DNA of 64,000 nucleotides from Streptomyces clavuligerus (GTDB lineage Bacteria; Actinomycetota; Actinomycetes; Streptomycetales; Streptomycetaceae). Made by a program: the position numbers and the translations under genes. The notes beneath the pieces were generated by a model. The model saw nothing but the letters and a program-made list of their open reading frames with translations. It was not told the origin of the DNA and did not search any database. The DNA lies in NCBI RefSeq assembly GCF_005519465.1, contig NZ_CP027859.1, positions 1,488,001 through 1,552,000 on the forward strand. The letters run 5' to 3'. Positions 43,926 through 52,986 of this stretch are shown piece after piece. The number at the start of each line of letters is the position of its first letter. The first letter of the stretch is position 1.

Positions 43926-46900
43926 CATCGCGCATAGCCATCGTGGGTATGGCGTGCCGTTATCCGGATGCGGCTTCGCCTCGTGAGTTGTGGGAGAACG
44001 CTCTCGCGGGCCGCCGGGCCTTCCGCAGGCTGCCGGATGAGCGGATGCGGTTGGCGGACTACTGGGACCCCGACCCCGCCCGTCCCGACCGTTTCTATGC
44101 CCGTAACGCGGCGGTGATCGAGGGGTACTCCTTCGACCGGGTGGGTCACAAGATCGCGGGGAGTACGTATCGTTCGACGGATCTGACGCACTGGCTGGCG
44201 TTGGATGTGGCGGGGCGGGCGTTGGCGGATGCGGGTTTCCCGGGTGGGGCGGGGCTGCCGGGGCGGCGTACGGGTGTGGTCGTCGGTAACACGCTGACGG
44301 GTGAGTTCACCCGTGCGAATACGCTGCGGTTGCGGTGGCCGTATGTGCGGCGGGTCGTGGGGGCGGCGTTGCGGGAGGAGGGCTGGGACGACGGGAAGCT
44401 CGCCGGCTTCCTGGACGCCGTGGAGTCCTCGTACAAGAGTCCGTTCCCGCCGGTGGACGAGGACACGCTGGCCGGGGGGCTGTCGAACACGATCGCGGGG
44501 CGGATCTGCAACCACTTCGATCTGGGCGGCGGCGGTTACACGGTGGACGGGGCGTGTTCGTCGTCCCTGCTGTCGGTGACGCAGGCGGCGAAGTCCCTGA
44601 TCGACGGTGACACCGATGTGGTGGTGGCGGGGGGTGTGGATCTGTCGATCGATCCGTTCGAGATCATCGGTTTCGCGAAGACGGGTGCGCTGGCGCGGGG
44701 GGAGATGCGGGTCTACGACCGGCGTGCCGGCGGGTTCTGGCCGGGCGAGGGCTGCGGCATGGTGGTCCTGATGCGTGAGGGTGACGCGCTGGCGGCCGGG
44801 CACCGGGTGTACGCGACGGTGGCGGGCTGGGGCATCTCCTCCGACGGGCAGGGCGGTATGACCCGGCCGGAGGAGCGCGGTTACCGGCTCGCTTTGGAGC
44901 GTGCTTATGAGCGGGCCGGGTTCGGTATCGGGTCGGTGGCGCTGTTCGAGGGCCATGGGACGGGGACGGAGGTGGGTGATGCCACGGAGCTGGGGGCTCT
45001 GGGCGGGGCGCGTGCGGCCGGTGGGCCTGTCGGTCCGGCGGCGGTGGTGAGTTCGGTGAAGGCGCAGATCGGGCACACGAAGGCGGCGGCCGGGGTCGCG
45101 GGACTGATCAAGGCCGCGATGGCCGTCGACGAGGAGATCCTGCCACCGGCTGTCGGCTGTGGGGAGCCCCATGCCCTGCTCACGGGGGAAGAAGCCCCGC
45201 TGAGGGTGCTGCGCCGGGCGGAGGTGTGGCCGCAGGGGGCCCCGGTCCGTGCCGGGATCACCGCGATGGGCTTCGGCGGCATCAACGTCCACGTCGTCCT
45301 CGACAAACCGGAGGGCACCACAGCCTCCGTGCCGCGAGCCTCCGTGCCACGCCGTACGCTGACCGGCCGTCACCGCGTGCTCGCCTCCTCCGTCCAGGAC
45401 GCGGAACTGCTCCTGGCCGATGCCGACTCCCCCGGGGAGCTGCGCGAGCGCCTGGCCGGGCTGGCGGACTTCGCCGCCCGGGTCTCCTACGCCGAACTGG
45501 GCGACCTCGCCGCCACCCTCCAGCGGGAACTGCGCGACGCGCCCTGCCGGGCCGCCGTCGTCGCCTCCTCACCCGACGAGGCCGAACGGCTGCTGCGGCT
45601 GCTGGTCGACGTCCTGGACACCGGCGGTACCGAACACCTCACCGAGGACGGTCTGGCCTTCCTCGGCCGGGTCCGGGGCCCCGCCCGCATCGGCTACCTC
45701 TTCCCCGGACAGGGATCGGGGAAGAGCACCGGCGGCGGCGCGTTGGGGCGCCGCCTCACCGAGGCGGCCGAGGTCCACGCCCGCGCCGCCCTCCCCAGCA
45801 CCGGCGACACCGTCGCCACCGAGTCCGCCCAGCCCCGCATCGTCACCGGCTCCACCGCCGGGCTGCGCGCCCTCGACGCCCTCGGACTGGACGCGACCGT
45901 CGCCGTCGGCCACAGCCTCGGCGAACTCTCCGCCCTGCACTGGGCCGGAGCGCTCGACGCGGAGTCCTTGCTGCGTATCGCCCGGCTGCGCGGGCACACC
46001 ATGGCCGAGCACAGCGCCTCGGGCACCATGGTCTCGGTCACCGCCCCCGCGCCCGCCGCCGTCGCTCTCGCGGCCGGACTGCCTGTCGTCACCGCCGCGT
46101 ACAACGGCCCCGGGCAGACCGTCCTCGCCGGACCCGTCGACGCGGTCGAAACCGTCCTGGAGCGCGCCCGCGCCGCCGGAACGGCCGCCGTGCGGCTGCC
46201 CGTCTCGCACGCCTTCCACTCCCCGCTCGTGGCCCCCGCCGCCGACGCGTTCCTGGCACAGCTGACCGGATTCGCCTTCGGGCCCGTCCAGCAGTCCCTC
46301 GTGTCCACGGTCACCGGAGACCCCCTGGCCGCCGACACCGACATCCCCGCCCTGCTGCGCCGCCAGATCACCGAACCGGTGCTCTTCACCCAGGCGGTCG
46401 AGCAAGCCGCCCGGGACACCGACCTCTTCGTCGAGGTCGGACCCGGAGCAGTCCTCGCCCCCCTCGCCACCGCCGTCACCGGCGTACCGGCGCTCTCCCT
46501 GGACACCGACAGCGAATCGCTGCGCCCCCTGCTGCGGGTGGCCGCCGCGGCCTATGTCCTCGGTGCGCCGCTCACCCTCGACCGGCTCTTCCGCGACCGG
46601 CTGATCCGGCCCCTGGAGGTCGGCGCCGAGCTGCGCTTCTTCGCCAACCCCACCGAGCAGGCCCCGGACATCCGGGTGGAAGGCGGCCGGGACACCACGG
46701 CCTCCGCCGACCCGGCACCGCAGGCTCCCGGGCCCGAGGAGACCCGGGCACAGGCCGACGACGACGCGCCCAGCGCTCTCGATGTGCTGCGCTCCATCGT
46801 CGCCGAGCGGGCCGAACTCCCCCCGGAGACGGTCGGTACCGACATCAGGCTCCTGGACGATCTGCACCTCAGCTCCATCACGGTCGGCCAGATCGTCAAC

Positions 46901-49780
46901 CGCGCCGCCCAGCGGCTCGGCGTCCCCCCGGCCGCGACCCCGCTCAACTTCGCCACCGCGACCGTCGGCGAACTCGCCGAGACCCTTCAGACCCTCGCCG
47001 ACACCGGGCAGCCCGGCGACGCGGACCCCACCCCCGTGGTGGCGGGCGCCGCCGCCTGGGCCAGGCCCTTCGCCGTCGACCCGGTCGAACTCCCGCTGCC
47101 CGCCCCCGGGCTCGCGGAGGGCGACGGCCCCTGGACGGTCCACGCCGAATCCGGGCACCCATTCGCCGAGGAGCTGCGCGCCCGGCTCGCGGCCTCCTCG
47201 CTCGGGGCGGGCGTACTGGTCTGCCTGCCGCCCGCGTGCACCGAGGCACAGCTCGCCGACGCGCTGCGCGGGGCGCAGGCCGCCCTCGCCGGGGAGGACA
47301 TCCACCGCTTCGTACTCGTCCAGCACGGCCGCGGCGCCGCGGGCCTCGCCAAGACCCTGCACCTGGAGGCCCCCCGGCTGCGCACCACCGTCGTCCATCT
47401 GCCCCCGGACGCGTACGACGCGCACGCGGCGGCCGGTTCCGTCGAACAGGTCCGCGCCGAGACCGCCGCGACCGCCCGCTTCAGCGAGGCGTACTACGAC
47501 GCCGCCGGGGTCCGCACGGTGCCCGTTCTGCGCCCGCTTCCGGTGCGCCCGGCCCGCGCCCGGCAGCCCCTGGGCTCCTCCGACGTCCTCCTCGTCACCG
47601 GCGGCGGCAAGGGCATCACCGCCGAATGCGCCTTGGCGGTGGCACGTGACAGCGGCGCCCGGCTGGCCCTCGTCGGCCGCTCGGACCCCGCGTCCGACGA
47701 GGAGCTGGCGGCGAACCTGCGGCGCATGGCGGACAGCGACCTCACCGTCGCGTACGCCCGCGCCGATGTCACCGACCCCGAGCAGGTCCGTACCGCGGTC
47801 GAGCGGCTCACCGGCGAACTCGGCCCGGTGACCGCCGTCCTGCACGGCGCGGGGCGCAATGAGCCCGCCGCCCTCGGCGGACTGACCGCCGACGACCTGC
47901 GGAGCACCTTCGCCCCCAAGGTCGACGGGCTGCGGGCCGTCCTGGACGCGCTCGAACCGGACCGGCTGCGGCTCCTGATCGCGTTCGGCAGCATCATCGG
48001 CCGCGCCGGACTGCGCGGCGAGGCCCACTACGCCACCGCCAACGAGTGGCTGACCGATCTCACCGAGGAGTTCGCGCGATCCCATCCGCACTGCCGGACC
48101 CTGTGCCTGGAGTGGTCCGTGTGGTCCGGGGTCGGCATGGGCGAACGGCTCTCCGTCGTCGAGTCACTGGTCCGCGAGGGCATCACCCCCGTCACCCCCG
48201 ACCAGGGTGTGGAGATTCTGCGCCGGCTGGTGGCCGACCCCGACGCGCCCGCCGTGACGGTGATCAGCGGCCGTACGGAGGGCATCGCCACCGTACGCCG
48301 TGACTCGCCGCCGCTGCCCCTGCTGCGGTTCGTCGAGAAGCCCCTGATCCGCTACCACGGCGTCGAACTGGTGACCGAGGCCGAGCTGAGTGTGGGCAAC
48401 GACCCCTATCTCGCCGACCACCTCCTCGACGGCGACCTGCTGTTCCCCGCCGTCCTCGGCATGGAGGCGATGGCCCAGGTCGCGGCGGCCGTCACCGGCC
48501 GCACCACGGTCCCGGTCATCGAGGACGCCGTGTTCCTGCGCCCGGTCGTGGTCCCGCCGGGCGGCAGCACCACCATCCGCGTCGCCGCGGTCGTCACCGG
48601 CGACGACACCGTCGAGGCGGTCGTGCACAGCGCCGAGACCGGCTTCGCCGCCGAGCACTTCCGGGCCCGGCTGATCTTCACCGATGACACGCCCGTGCCG
48701 GACGGATCACCCCTCCCCGTCCCGGAGGGGACACCGCCGGTGGCCCTCGACCCGTTCGACGGCCTCTACGGGGACGTGCTGTTCCAGAGCGGACGCTTCA
48801 CCCGGCTGCGCCGTTACCACCGGGCCGCCGCCCGGGAGGTCGACGCCGAGGTGGCGACGGCGGGTGGCGAGGGGTGGTTCGCCGGTTTCCTCCCCGCGGA
48901 GCTGCTGCTCGGCGACCCGGGCATGCGGGACGCCCTGATGCACGGCAACCAGGTCTGCGTACCGCACGCCACGCTGTTGCCGCAGGGGGTCGAGCGGATT
49001 CACCCGTGCGGCGGCAAACCCGCCGGCGAACTGCTGCGTTACAGCGCCGTCGAGCGGCACAGGGAAGGGGACAGCTACACGTACGACATCGCGGTGCGCA
49101 CGGCGGACGGTGACATCGTGGAGCGCTGGGAGGGGCTGCGGCTGCGCGCGGTGCGCAAGCGTGACGGCGCGGGCCCCTGGGCGGCACCGCTGCTCGGCCC
49201 CTATCTGGAGAGGACGACGGAGGACCTGCTGGGCGTACGGCTGTCCGTGGCGGTGGAGCCGGTGGCGGCCAAGGGCGAGGCGAGCACCCGCCTCCGCCGC
49301 TCTCGTACGGCCGCCGCCGCGTCGCGCGCCCTCGGCGCCCCCACCCGGCCGCGGTACCGCGCGGACGGACGGCCCGAACTTCCCGGCGGCCGGTCCCTCT
49401 CGGCCTCCCACGGGCCGGGCTTCACGCTCTGCGCGGTGTCCGGTCCCGACGACGGGACCGTGGCCTGCGACGTCGAAGAGGTCGCCGCCCGCCCCGCCCC
49501 GGAGTGGGAGGCACTGCTCGGCGCACGGGACGCGCTCGCACTGCTCGTGGCACGGGAGACCGGTGAGGACACCGACACCGCGCGGACGAGGGTGTGGGCG
49601 GCGGGCGAGTGCCTCCAGAAGGCCGGGGCCACCGCGTCCGCTCCGCTCGCCCTCGCACCCGCCCCCCACGACGGCTGGGCCGTGCTCACCTCGGGTGGGT
49701 TGCGGATCGCCACGCTCGCCACCCGGATACGCGGGGCCGCGGAGCCCGTCGTCCTCGCGATCCTCACAGAAAGGCGCTAG
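43922..49780 (+). CDS. pksE: Enediyne polyketide synthase, PKSE (KS-AT-ACP-KR-DH-PPTase)
   Basis: This is a 1952-residue iterative type I PKS of normal PKSE length. KS: VDGACSSSLLS with Cys212. AT: VAVGHSLGELSAL with Ser665. The central ACP carries LDDLHLSSITV; Ser985 (or Ser984) takes the phosphopantetheine. KR: LLVTGGGKGITAECAL (~1223) with Tyr1370 in GEAHYATANEW. DH: NDPYLADHLLDGDLLFP with His1500. The C-terminal PPTase has ACDVEEVAAR (~1848) and RVWAAGECLQKAG, so the enzyme can prime its own ACP. It builds a linear polyene from acetate/malonate units in repeated cycles, the common precursor of all enediynes. ATG 43922 overlaps E5 by four bases. Part of the KS region (44150-45150) uses noticeably less C-rich, more G/T-ending codons than the rest. 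Domain assignment is firm. Confidence 0.97.
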   Translation: MTSRIAIVGMACRYPDAASPRELWENALAGRRAFRRLPDERMRLADYWDPDPARPDRFYARNAAVIEGYSFDRVGHKIAGSTYRSTDLTHWLALDVAGRALADAGFPGGAGLPGRRTGVVVGNTLTGEFTRANTLRLRWPYVRRVVGAALREEGWDDGKLAGFLDAVESSYKSPFPPVDEDTLAGGLSNTIAGRICNHFDLGGGGYTVDGACSSSLLSVTQAAKSLIDGDTDVVVAGGVDLSIDPFEIIGFAKTGALARGEMRVYDRRAGGFWPGEGCGMVVLMREGDALAAGHRVYATVAGWGISSDGQGGMTRPEERGYRLALERAYERAGFGIGSVALFEGHGTGTEVGDATELGALGGARAAGGPVGPAAVVSSVKAQIGHTKAAAGVAGLIKAAMAVDEEILPPAVGCGEPHALLTGEEAPLRVLRRAEVWPQGAPVRAGITAMGFGGINVHVVLDKPEGTTASVPRASVPRRTLTGRHRVLASSVQDAELLLADADSPGELRERLAGLADFAARVSYAELGDLAATLQRELRDAPCRAAVVASSPDEAERLLRLLVDVLDTGGTEHLTEDGLAFLGRVRGPARIGYLFPGQGSGKSTGGGALGRRLTEAAEVHARAALPSTGDTVATESAQPRIVTGSTAGLRALDALGLDATVAVGHSLGELSALHWAGALDAESLLRIARLRGHTMAEHSASGTMVSVTAPAPAAVALAAGLPVVTAAYNGPGQTVLAGPVDAVETVLERARAAGTAAVRLPVSHAFHSPLVAPAADAFLAQLTGFAFGPVQQSLVSTVTGDPLAADTDIPALLRRQITEPVLFTQAVEQAARDTDLFVEVGPGAVLAPLATAVTGVPALSLDTDSESLRPLLRVAAAAYVLGAPLTLDRLFRDRLIRPLEVGAELRFFANPTEQAPDIRVEGGRDTTASADPAPQAPGPEETRAQADDDAPSALDVLRSIVAERAELPPETVGTDIRLLDDLHLSSITVGQIVNRAAQRLGVPPAATPLNFATATVGELAETLQTLADTGQPGDADPTPVVAGAAAWARPFAVDPVELPLPAPGLAEGDGPWTVHAESGHPFAEELRARLAASSLGAGVLVCLPPACTEAQLADALRGAQAALAGEDIHRFVLVQHGRGAAGLAKTLHLEAPRLRTTVVHLPPDAYDAHAAAGSVEQVRAETAATARFSEAYYDAAGVRTVPVLRPLPVRPARARQPLGSSDVLLVTGGGKGITAECALAVARDSGARLALVGRSDPASDEELAANLRRMADSDLTVAYARADVTDPEQVRTAVERLTGELGPVTAVLHGAGRNEPAALGGLTADDLRSTFAPKVDGLRAVLDALEPDRLRLLIAFGSIIGRAGLRGEAHYATANEWLTDLTEEFARSHPHCRTLCLEWSVWSGVGMGERLSVVESLVREGITPVTPDQGVEILRRLVADPDAPAVTVISGRTEGIATVRRDSPPLPLLRFVEKPLIRYHGVELVTEAELSVGNDPYLADHLLDGDLLFPAVLGMEAMAQVAAAVTGRTTVPVIEDAVFLRPVVVPPGGSTTIRVAAVVTGDDTVEAVVHSAETGFAAEHFRARLIFTDDTPVPDGSPLPVPEGTPPVALDPFDGLYGDVLFQSGRFTRLRRYHRAAAREVDAEVATAGGEGWFAGFLPAELLLGDPGMRDALMHGNQVCVPHATLLPQGVERIHPCGGKPAGELLRYSAVERHREGDSYTYDIAVRTADGDIVERWEGLRLRAVRKRDGAGPWAAPLLGPYLERTTEDLLGVRLSVAVEPVAAKGEASTRLRRSRTAAAASRALGAPTRPRYRADGRPELPGGRSLSASHGPGFTLCAVSGPDDGTVACDVEEVAARPAPEWEALLGARDALALLVARETGEDTDTARTRVWAAGECLQKAGATASAPLALAPAPHDGWAVLTSGGLRIATLATRIRGAAEPVVLAILTERR

Positions 49781-49783
49781 ACC

Positions 49784-50242
49784 ATGGCGGACTACTTTGA
49801 ACACCGGCACATCGTCGGCTTCGAGGAGACCAACCTCGTCGGCAACGTCTACTACGTCAACTATCTGCGCTGGCAGGGGCGGTGCCGCGAGATGTTCCTC
49901 AAGCTGCACGCCCCGGACGTGCTCGCCGATGTGCGGGCGGACCTGAAGCTCTTCACGCTCAAGGTGGAGTGCGAGTTCTTCGCCGAGATCACCGCCTTCG
50001 ACGAACTGTCCATCAGGATGCGGCTCGTCGACCTGGCGCAGACCCAGCTCGAATTCACCTTCGACTACGTGAAACTGGAGCCCGACGGGGACGAGGTGCT
50101 GGTGGCGCGGGGCCGCCAGCGGGTGGCCTGCATGCGCGGACCGAATACCGCGACCGTCCCCTCCGTGGTCCCCGAAGCGCTGGTCCACGCGCTCGAACCG
50201 TACACGGGGGCCGCGAGCCCCCGGCTGAGGAGGACGGCATGA
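49784..50242 (+). CDS. tebC: Enediyne thioesterase E10 / TEBC (hotdog fold)
   Basis: The 152-residue acyl thioesterase is of the 4-hydroxybenzoyl-CoA thioesterase type. HRHIVGFEETNLVGNVYYVNYLRWQGRCRE is the characteristic start; in this family the Asp of other hotdog enzymes is replaced near E-x-x-N-x-x-G-N, and TEBC proteins share the NVYYVNY segment. It hydrolyses the polyene (or its beta-keto acid) from the PKSE carrier. It starts four bases after the PKSE stop and overlaps the E6 gene by four bases (ATGA), making stoichiometric co-production likely. Length and sequence are typical, and nothing is missing. Confidence 0.94.
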   Translation: MADYFEHRHIVGFEETNLVGNVYYVNYLRWQGRCREMFLKLHAPDVLADVRADLKLFTLKVECEFFAEITAFDELSIRMRLVDLAQTQLEFTFDYVKLEPDGDEVLVARGRQRVACMRGPNTATVPSVVPEALVHALEPYTGAASPRLRRTA

Positions 50243-50811
50243 GCCCCGCCCGGCCGCCCGCCCGCGAACGGCCCGACGCGCAGGGAGCGGGAGCGGTCCC
50301 GGATGTGCGGGACCCTCGTGAGCTGCGCGGCGCCTTCGGGACGTTCGCCACGGGGATCACGGTCGTGACGGTGGGGGGAGCGCTGCCCCGGGGCATGACC
50401 GCGAATTCCTTCACCGCCGTATCGCTCGATCCGCCCCTGGTCCTGGTCTGCGTGGGCCGCGAGGCGGTCATGCACCAGGTCCTCCTGAACGCCGAGCACT
50501 TCGCCGTGTCCGTGCTCGCCGCGGACCACCGGGAGGTGGCCCGGCACTTCGCCGACCGCTCCCGGCCCCTGGGCTCCGGGCAGTTCGCCGTCGGCGACTG
50601 GCGCCCCGGCACGGTGACCGGCGCACCCCTGCTCACCGGGGCCCTCGCCCACTTCGAGTGCGCGGGCCGCGCCCGCTACGACGGCGGCGACCACACCGTG
50701 TTCCTGGGTGAGGTGCTCGCCCTGAGCCGGGCCCCCGCCGGGGAGGCGCTGCTCTTCGCCGGCGGCCGCTTCCGGAACCTGGCGCCGGAACACGCGGAGG
50801 CGGCGGCATGA
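50239..50811 (+). CDS. NAD(P)H:flavin oxidoreductase, E6-like
   Basis: The 190-residue protein is of the HpaC/flavin-reductase domain family: RELRGAFGTFATGITVVTV, then RGMTANSFTAVSLDPPLVLVCV and HFAVSVLAADHREVARHFA, and the late strand GDHTVFLGEVLAL. It supplies reduced FMN or FAD to a partner oxygenase; candidates here are the FAD monooxygenase at 60117-61502 or enzymes outside the window. The position, directly after E10 and before the P450, is that of E6 in nine-membered enediyne clusters such as C-1027. It overlaps both neighbours by four bases (ATGA at each end). Confidence 0.88.
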   Translation: MSPARPPARERPDAQGAGAVPDVRDPRELRGAFGTFATGITVVTVGGALPRGMTANSFTAVSLDPPLVLVCVGREAVMHQVLLNAEHFAVSVLAADHREVARHFADRSRPLGSGQFAVGDWRPGTVTGAPLLTGALAHFECAGRARYDGGDHTVFLGEVLALSRAPAGEALLFAGGRFRNLAPEHAEAAA

Positions 50812-52163
50812 GCTGGGCGGCACGCACCCCGCCGGGGCCGCTGCGCAGAGAGCTGCCGCGGCTGTTCCGCAAACTGGTCACCGACCGGCTCGGGCTGCTG
50901 ACGGAGGCCGCGGCGCTGGGGGACGCGGTCCGCGTGACCCTGGGCCCCCGGACGCTGTACGTCTTCAACCACCCCGACTACGCCAAGCACGTCCTGGCCG
51001 ACAACAGCGCCGCCTACCACAAGGGAATAGGGCTCACCGAGGCCAGACGCGCCCTGGGCGACGGGCTGCTGACCAGCGAGGGCGAGCTGTGGCGCACCCA
51101 GCGCAGGGCCGCCCAGCCCGCCTTTCAGCACCAGCACCTGGCCGCTCAGGCGGATGTGATCGTCGAGGAGACGGCGAAGCTGATCGCCCGGCTCCGGGCG
51201 CAGGAGTCGGGCGCGCCGGTCGACTTCACCCAGGAGCTGACCGAGCTGACCCTCGGGGTGCTGGGACGCACCCTGCTGCACACCGACCTGACCGCGTACG
51301 GCACGGTCGGACACGCCTTCGAAGCCGTGCAGGACCAGGCGATGTTCGAGATGGTGACGCAGGGGATGGTTCCCCTGTGGGCGCCGCTGCCCCAGCAGCG
51401 CCGCTTCCACCAGGCCCGTGCCGAGCTGCGGCGCGTGGTGGACCAGCTTGTCGCGGAACGGACGGACCGGCCCGCCGAGAGCCCGGCCGACGACGTGCTC
51501 TCCCGGCTGATCGACTCCACCCGGCGGGAGCCCGACCCCGAGGTCGGCCGCAGACGTCTCCACGACGACCTGGTGACCCTGCTGCTGGCCGGGCACGAGA
51601 CGACGGCGAGCACGCTCGGCTGGACGTTCCACCTGCTGGACCGCCATCCGGAGGCCGCGGCGCGGGTCAGGGAGGAGGCGCGCGGCGCCCTCGGCGACCG
51701 CGCGCCCGTCCTCGGGGACCTGCACGCCCTGCCGTACACCGGGATGGTCGTACAGGAGGCGATGCGGCTCTATCCGCCCGTGTGGATTCTGCCGCGGCGC
51801 GCGCAGCGGGCCGACGACGTCGGTGGTTACCATGTGCCTGTAGGGACGGATGTACTTATCTGTCCCTATACGCTCCACCGTCATCCGGAGTTCTGGGCGG
51901 AGCCTGAGCGCTTTGACCCCGAGCGCTTCGATCCGGCCCGGCCCGCGGACCGGCCCCGCTACGCCTACATCCCGTTCGGCGGGGGGCCCCGGTTCTGCAT
52001 CGGCAGCAACCTCGGCATGACGGAGGCCGTCCTGGTGACGGCGATGATCGCGCGGGAGCTGACACTGCGGACGGTGCCGGGACGCGAGGTGGTGCCCGAG
52101 CCCATGCTGTCGCTGCGGGTCCGGGACGGCCTGCGGGTCGAGGTACGGGCCGCCGCGCAGTGA
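50808..52163 (+). CDS. Cytochrome P450, E7-like
   Basis: The 451-residue P450 has all core motifs: AGHETTAST (I-helix oxygen-activating site), EAMRLYPPVW (ExxR), and the heme-binding loop FGGGPRFCIGSN with Cys397. It lacks an N-terminal membrane helix, so it is a soluble bacterial enzyme needing ferredoxin partners that are not encoded nearby. Its place at the end of the E10-E6-E7 string matches E7 of nine-membered enediyne clusters, where a P450 is thought to oxygenate the core or its precursor. ATG 50808 overlaps the flavin reductase stop. A short stretch near 51827-51875 has unusually A/T-rich codons (CCT GTA GGG ACG GAT GTA CTT) compared with the rest. A strong terminator follows. Confidence 0.92.
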   Translation: MSWAARTPPGPLRRELPRLFRKLVTDRLGLLTEAAALGDAVRVTLGPRTLYVFNHPDYAKHVLADNSAAYHKGIGLTEARRALGDGLLTSEGELWRTQRRAAQPAFQHQHLAAQADVIVEETAKLIARLRAQESGAPVDFTQELTELTLGVLGRTLLHTDLTAYGTVGHAFEAVQDQAMFEMVTQGMVPLWAPLPQQRRFHQARAELRRVVDQLVAERTDRPAESPADDVLSRLIDSTRREPDPEVGRRRLHDDLVTLLLAGHETTASTLGWTFHLLDRHPEAAARVREEARGALGDRAPVLGDLHALPYTGMVVQEAMRLYPPVWILPRRAQRADDVGGYHVPVGTDVLICPYTLHRHPEFWAEPERFDPERFDPARPADRPRYAYIPFGGGPRFCIGSNLGMTEAVLVTAMIARELTLRTVPGREVVPEPMLSLRVRDGLRVEVRAAAQ

Positions 52164-52181
52164 ACCGCGGCGGCCCGTCGA

Positions 52182-52218
52182 GCCGTCGGGGGAGGGGCGG
52201 TGTCCCTCCCCCGACGGC
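52182..52218. terminator. Bidirectional hairpin terminator after the enediyne cassette
   Basis: A perfect 15-bp stem (52182-52196 with 52204-52218) with a 7-base loop lies 18 bases after the P450 stop and just four bases from the stop of the leftward AraC gene. It separates two convergent transcripts. Confidence 0.8.
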
Positions 52219-52221
52219 CGG

Positions 52222-52986
52222 TCAGCCGGCGATCGCCTCCAGCGCGGCCATCCGCATGTCCAGCAGTGCCAGCAGCACCGGCGGGTCGAGCGTGCCCATG
52301 GGGCGCAGGTCGATGTCGGCGGGCTTGGCGACAGTGTCCGCGTTCACGGTGACGGGGCCGTAGGCCCCGATCGACGGGGCGGTGTCGGATTCGGCCCCGT
52401 CGACCTCCTCCATCCCGTAGGGGACGGACTGCACCAGTACATGCCATGTCCCGTAGGGGACGTCCTCCAGGACATAGGGCCCCGGGCGGTCGAGCACCGC
52501 ACACCGCGAGGGCTGCCCCTGCGGGATGCAGCCGGCGAACAGTCCGATGAAGACGGGCCCGGGGGCGGTGCCCTCCGAGGCGCGGACGGTGCCCCGCAGC
52601 AGGGCGGAGCGCGTTCTGCCCGGTCCCGTGCCGGCCATGTTGATCCGCGGGGTGTAGCCACCGAGCTGACGGTATGTGGTCGGGGCCAGACCGACGGAAC
52701 TCTTGAACCGGGAGCTGAACGTGCCGACGCTCTGGTATCCGACGATATTGCTGATATCCGCGATGTTCAGCTCGGTGCTGACGAGGAGCCGTTTGGCCTC
52801 CTGGAGCCGGAGCGCGGAAAGAAATCTTCCGGGTGAAGTGCCTGTCATGTTCTTGAACATTCGGGTGAAGTGGAATTTGCTGAACATCGCCGTTTCGGCC
52901 ATGTCGTCGATGGTTATTTCTTCCCCGAGATTCTCGTACATGGAGCTGATGACTCGTGTTACTGCTCGTTCGGCAGTGGTCTGCAT
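52222..52986 (-). CDS. AraC-family transcriptional regulator with a C-terminal beta-rich extension
   Basis: The 254-residue protein has the double helix-turn-helix DNA-binding domain at its N-terminus. Helix-turn-helix 1 is ITIDDMAETAMFSKFHFTRMFKNMTG; helix-turn-helix 2 is ADISNIVGYQSVGTFSSRFKSSVG followed by the family end P-T-T-Y-R. In most AraC proteins this domain is C-terminal. Here it is followed by ~130 residues of strand-rich sequence (FIGLFAGCIPQG; GPYVLEDVPYGTWHVLVQSV) resembling transthyretin/carboxypeptidase-regulatory beta-sandwiches, which may sense a ligand. The start was set at ATG 52986 with AGGAGAGG close upstream; ATG 53025 is an alternative. AraC-type regulators occur in nine-membered enediyne clusters. 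It is convergent with the cassette and divergent from the oxidoreductase genes, so it may control both. Confidence 0.85.
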   Translation of the reverse strand: MQTTAERAVTRVISSMYENLGEEITIDDMAETAMFSKFHFTRMFKNMTGTSPGRFLSALRLQEAKRLLVSTELNIADISNIVGYQSVGTFSSRFKSSVGLAPTTYRQLGGYTPRINMAGTGPGRTRSALLRGTVRASEGTAPGPVFIGLFAGCIPQGQPSRCAVLDRPGPYVLEDVPYGTWHVLVQSVPYGMEEVDGAESDTAPSIGAYGPVTVNADTVAKPADIDLRPMGTLDPPVLLALLDMRMAALEAIAG

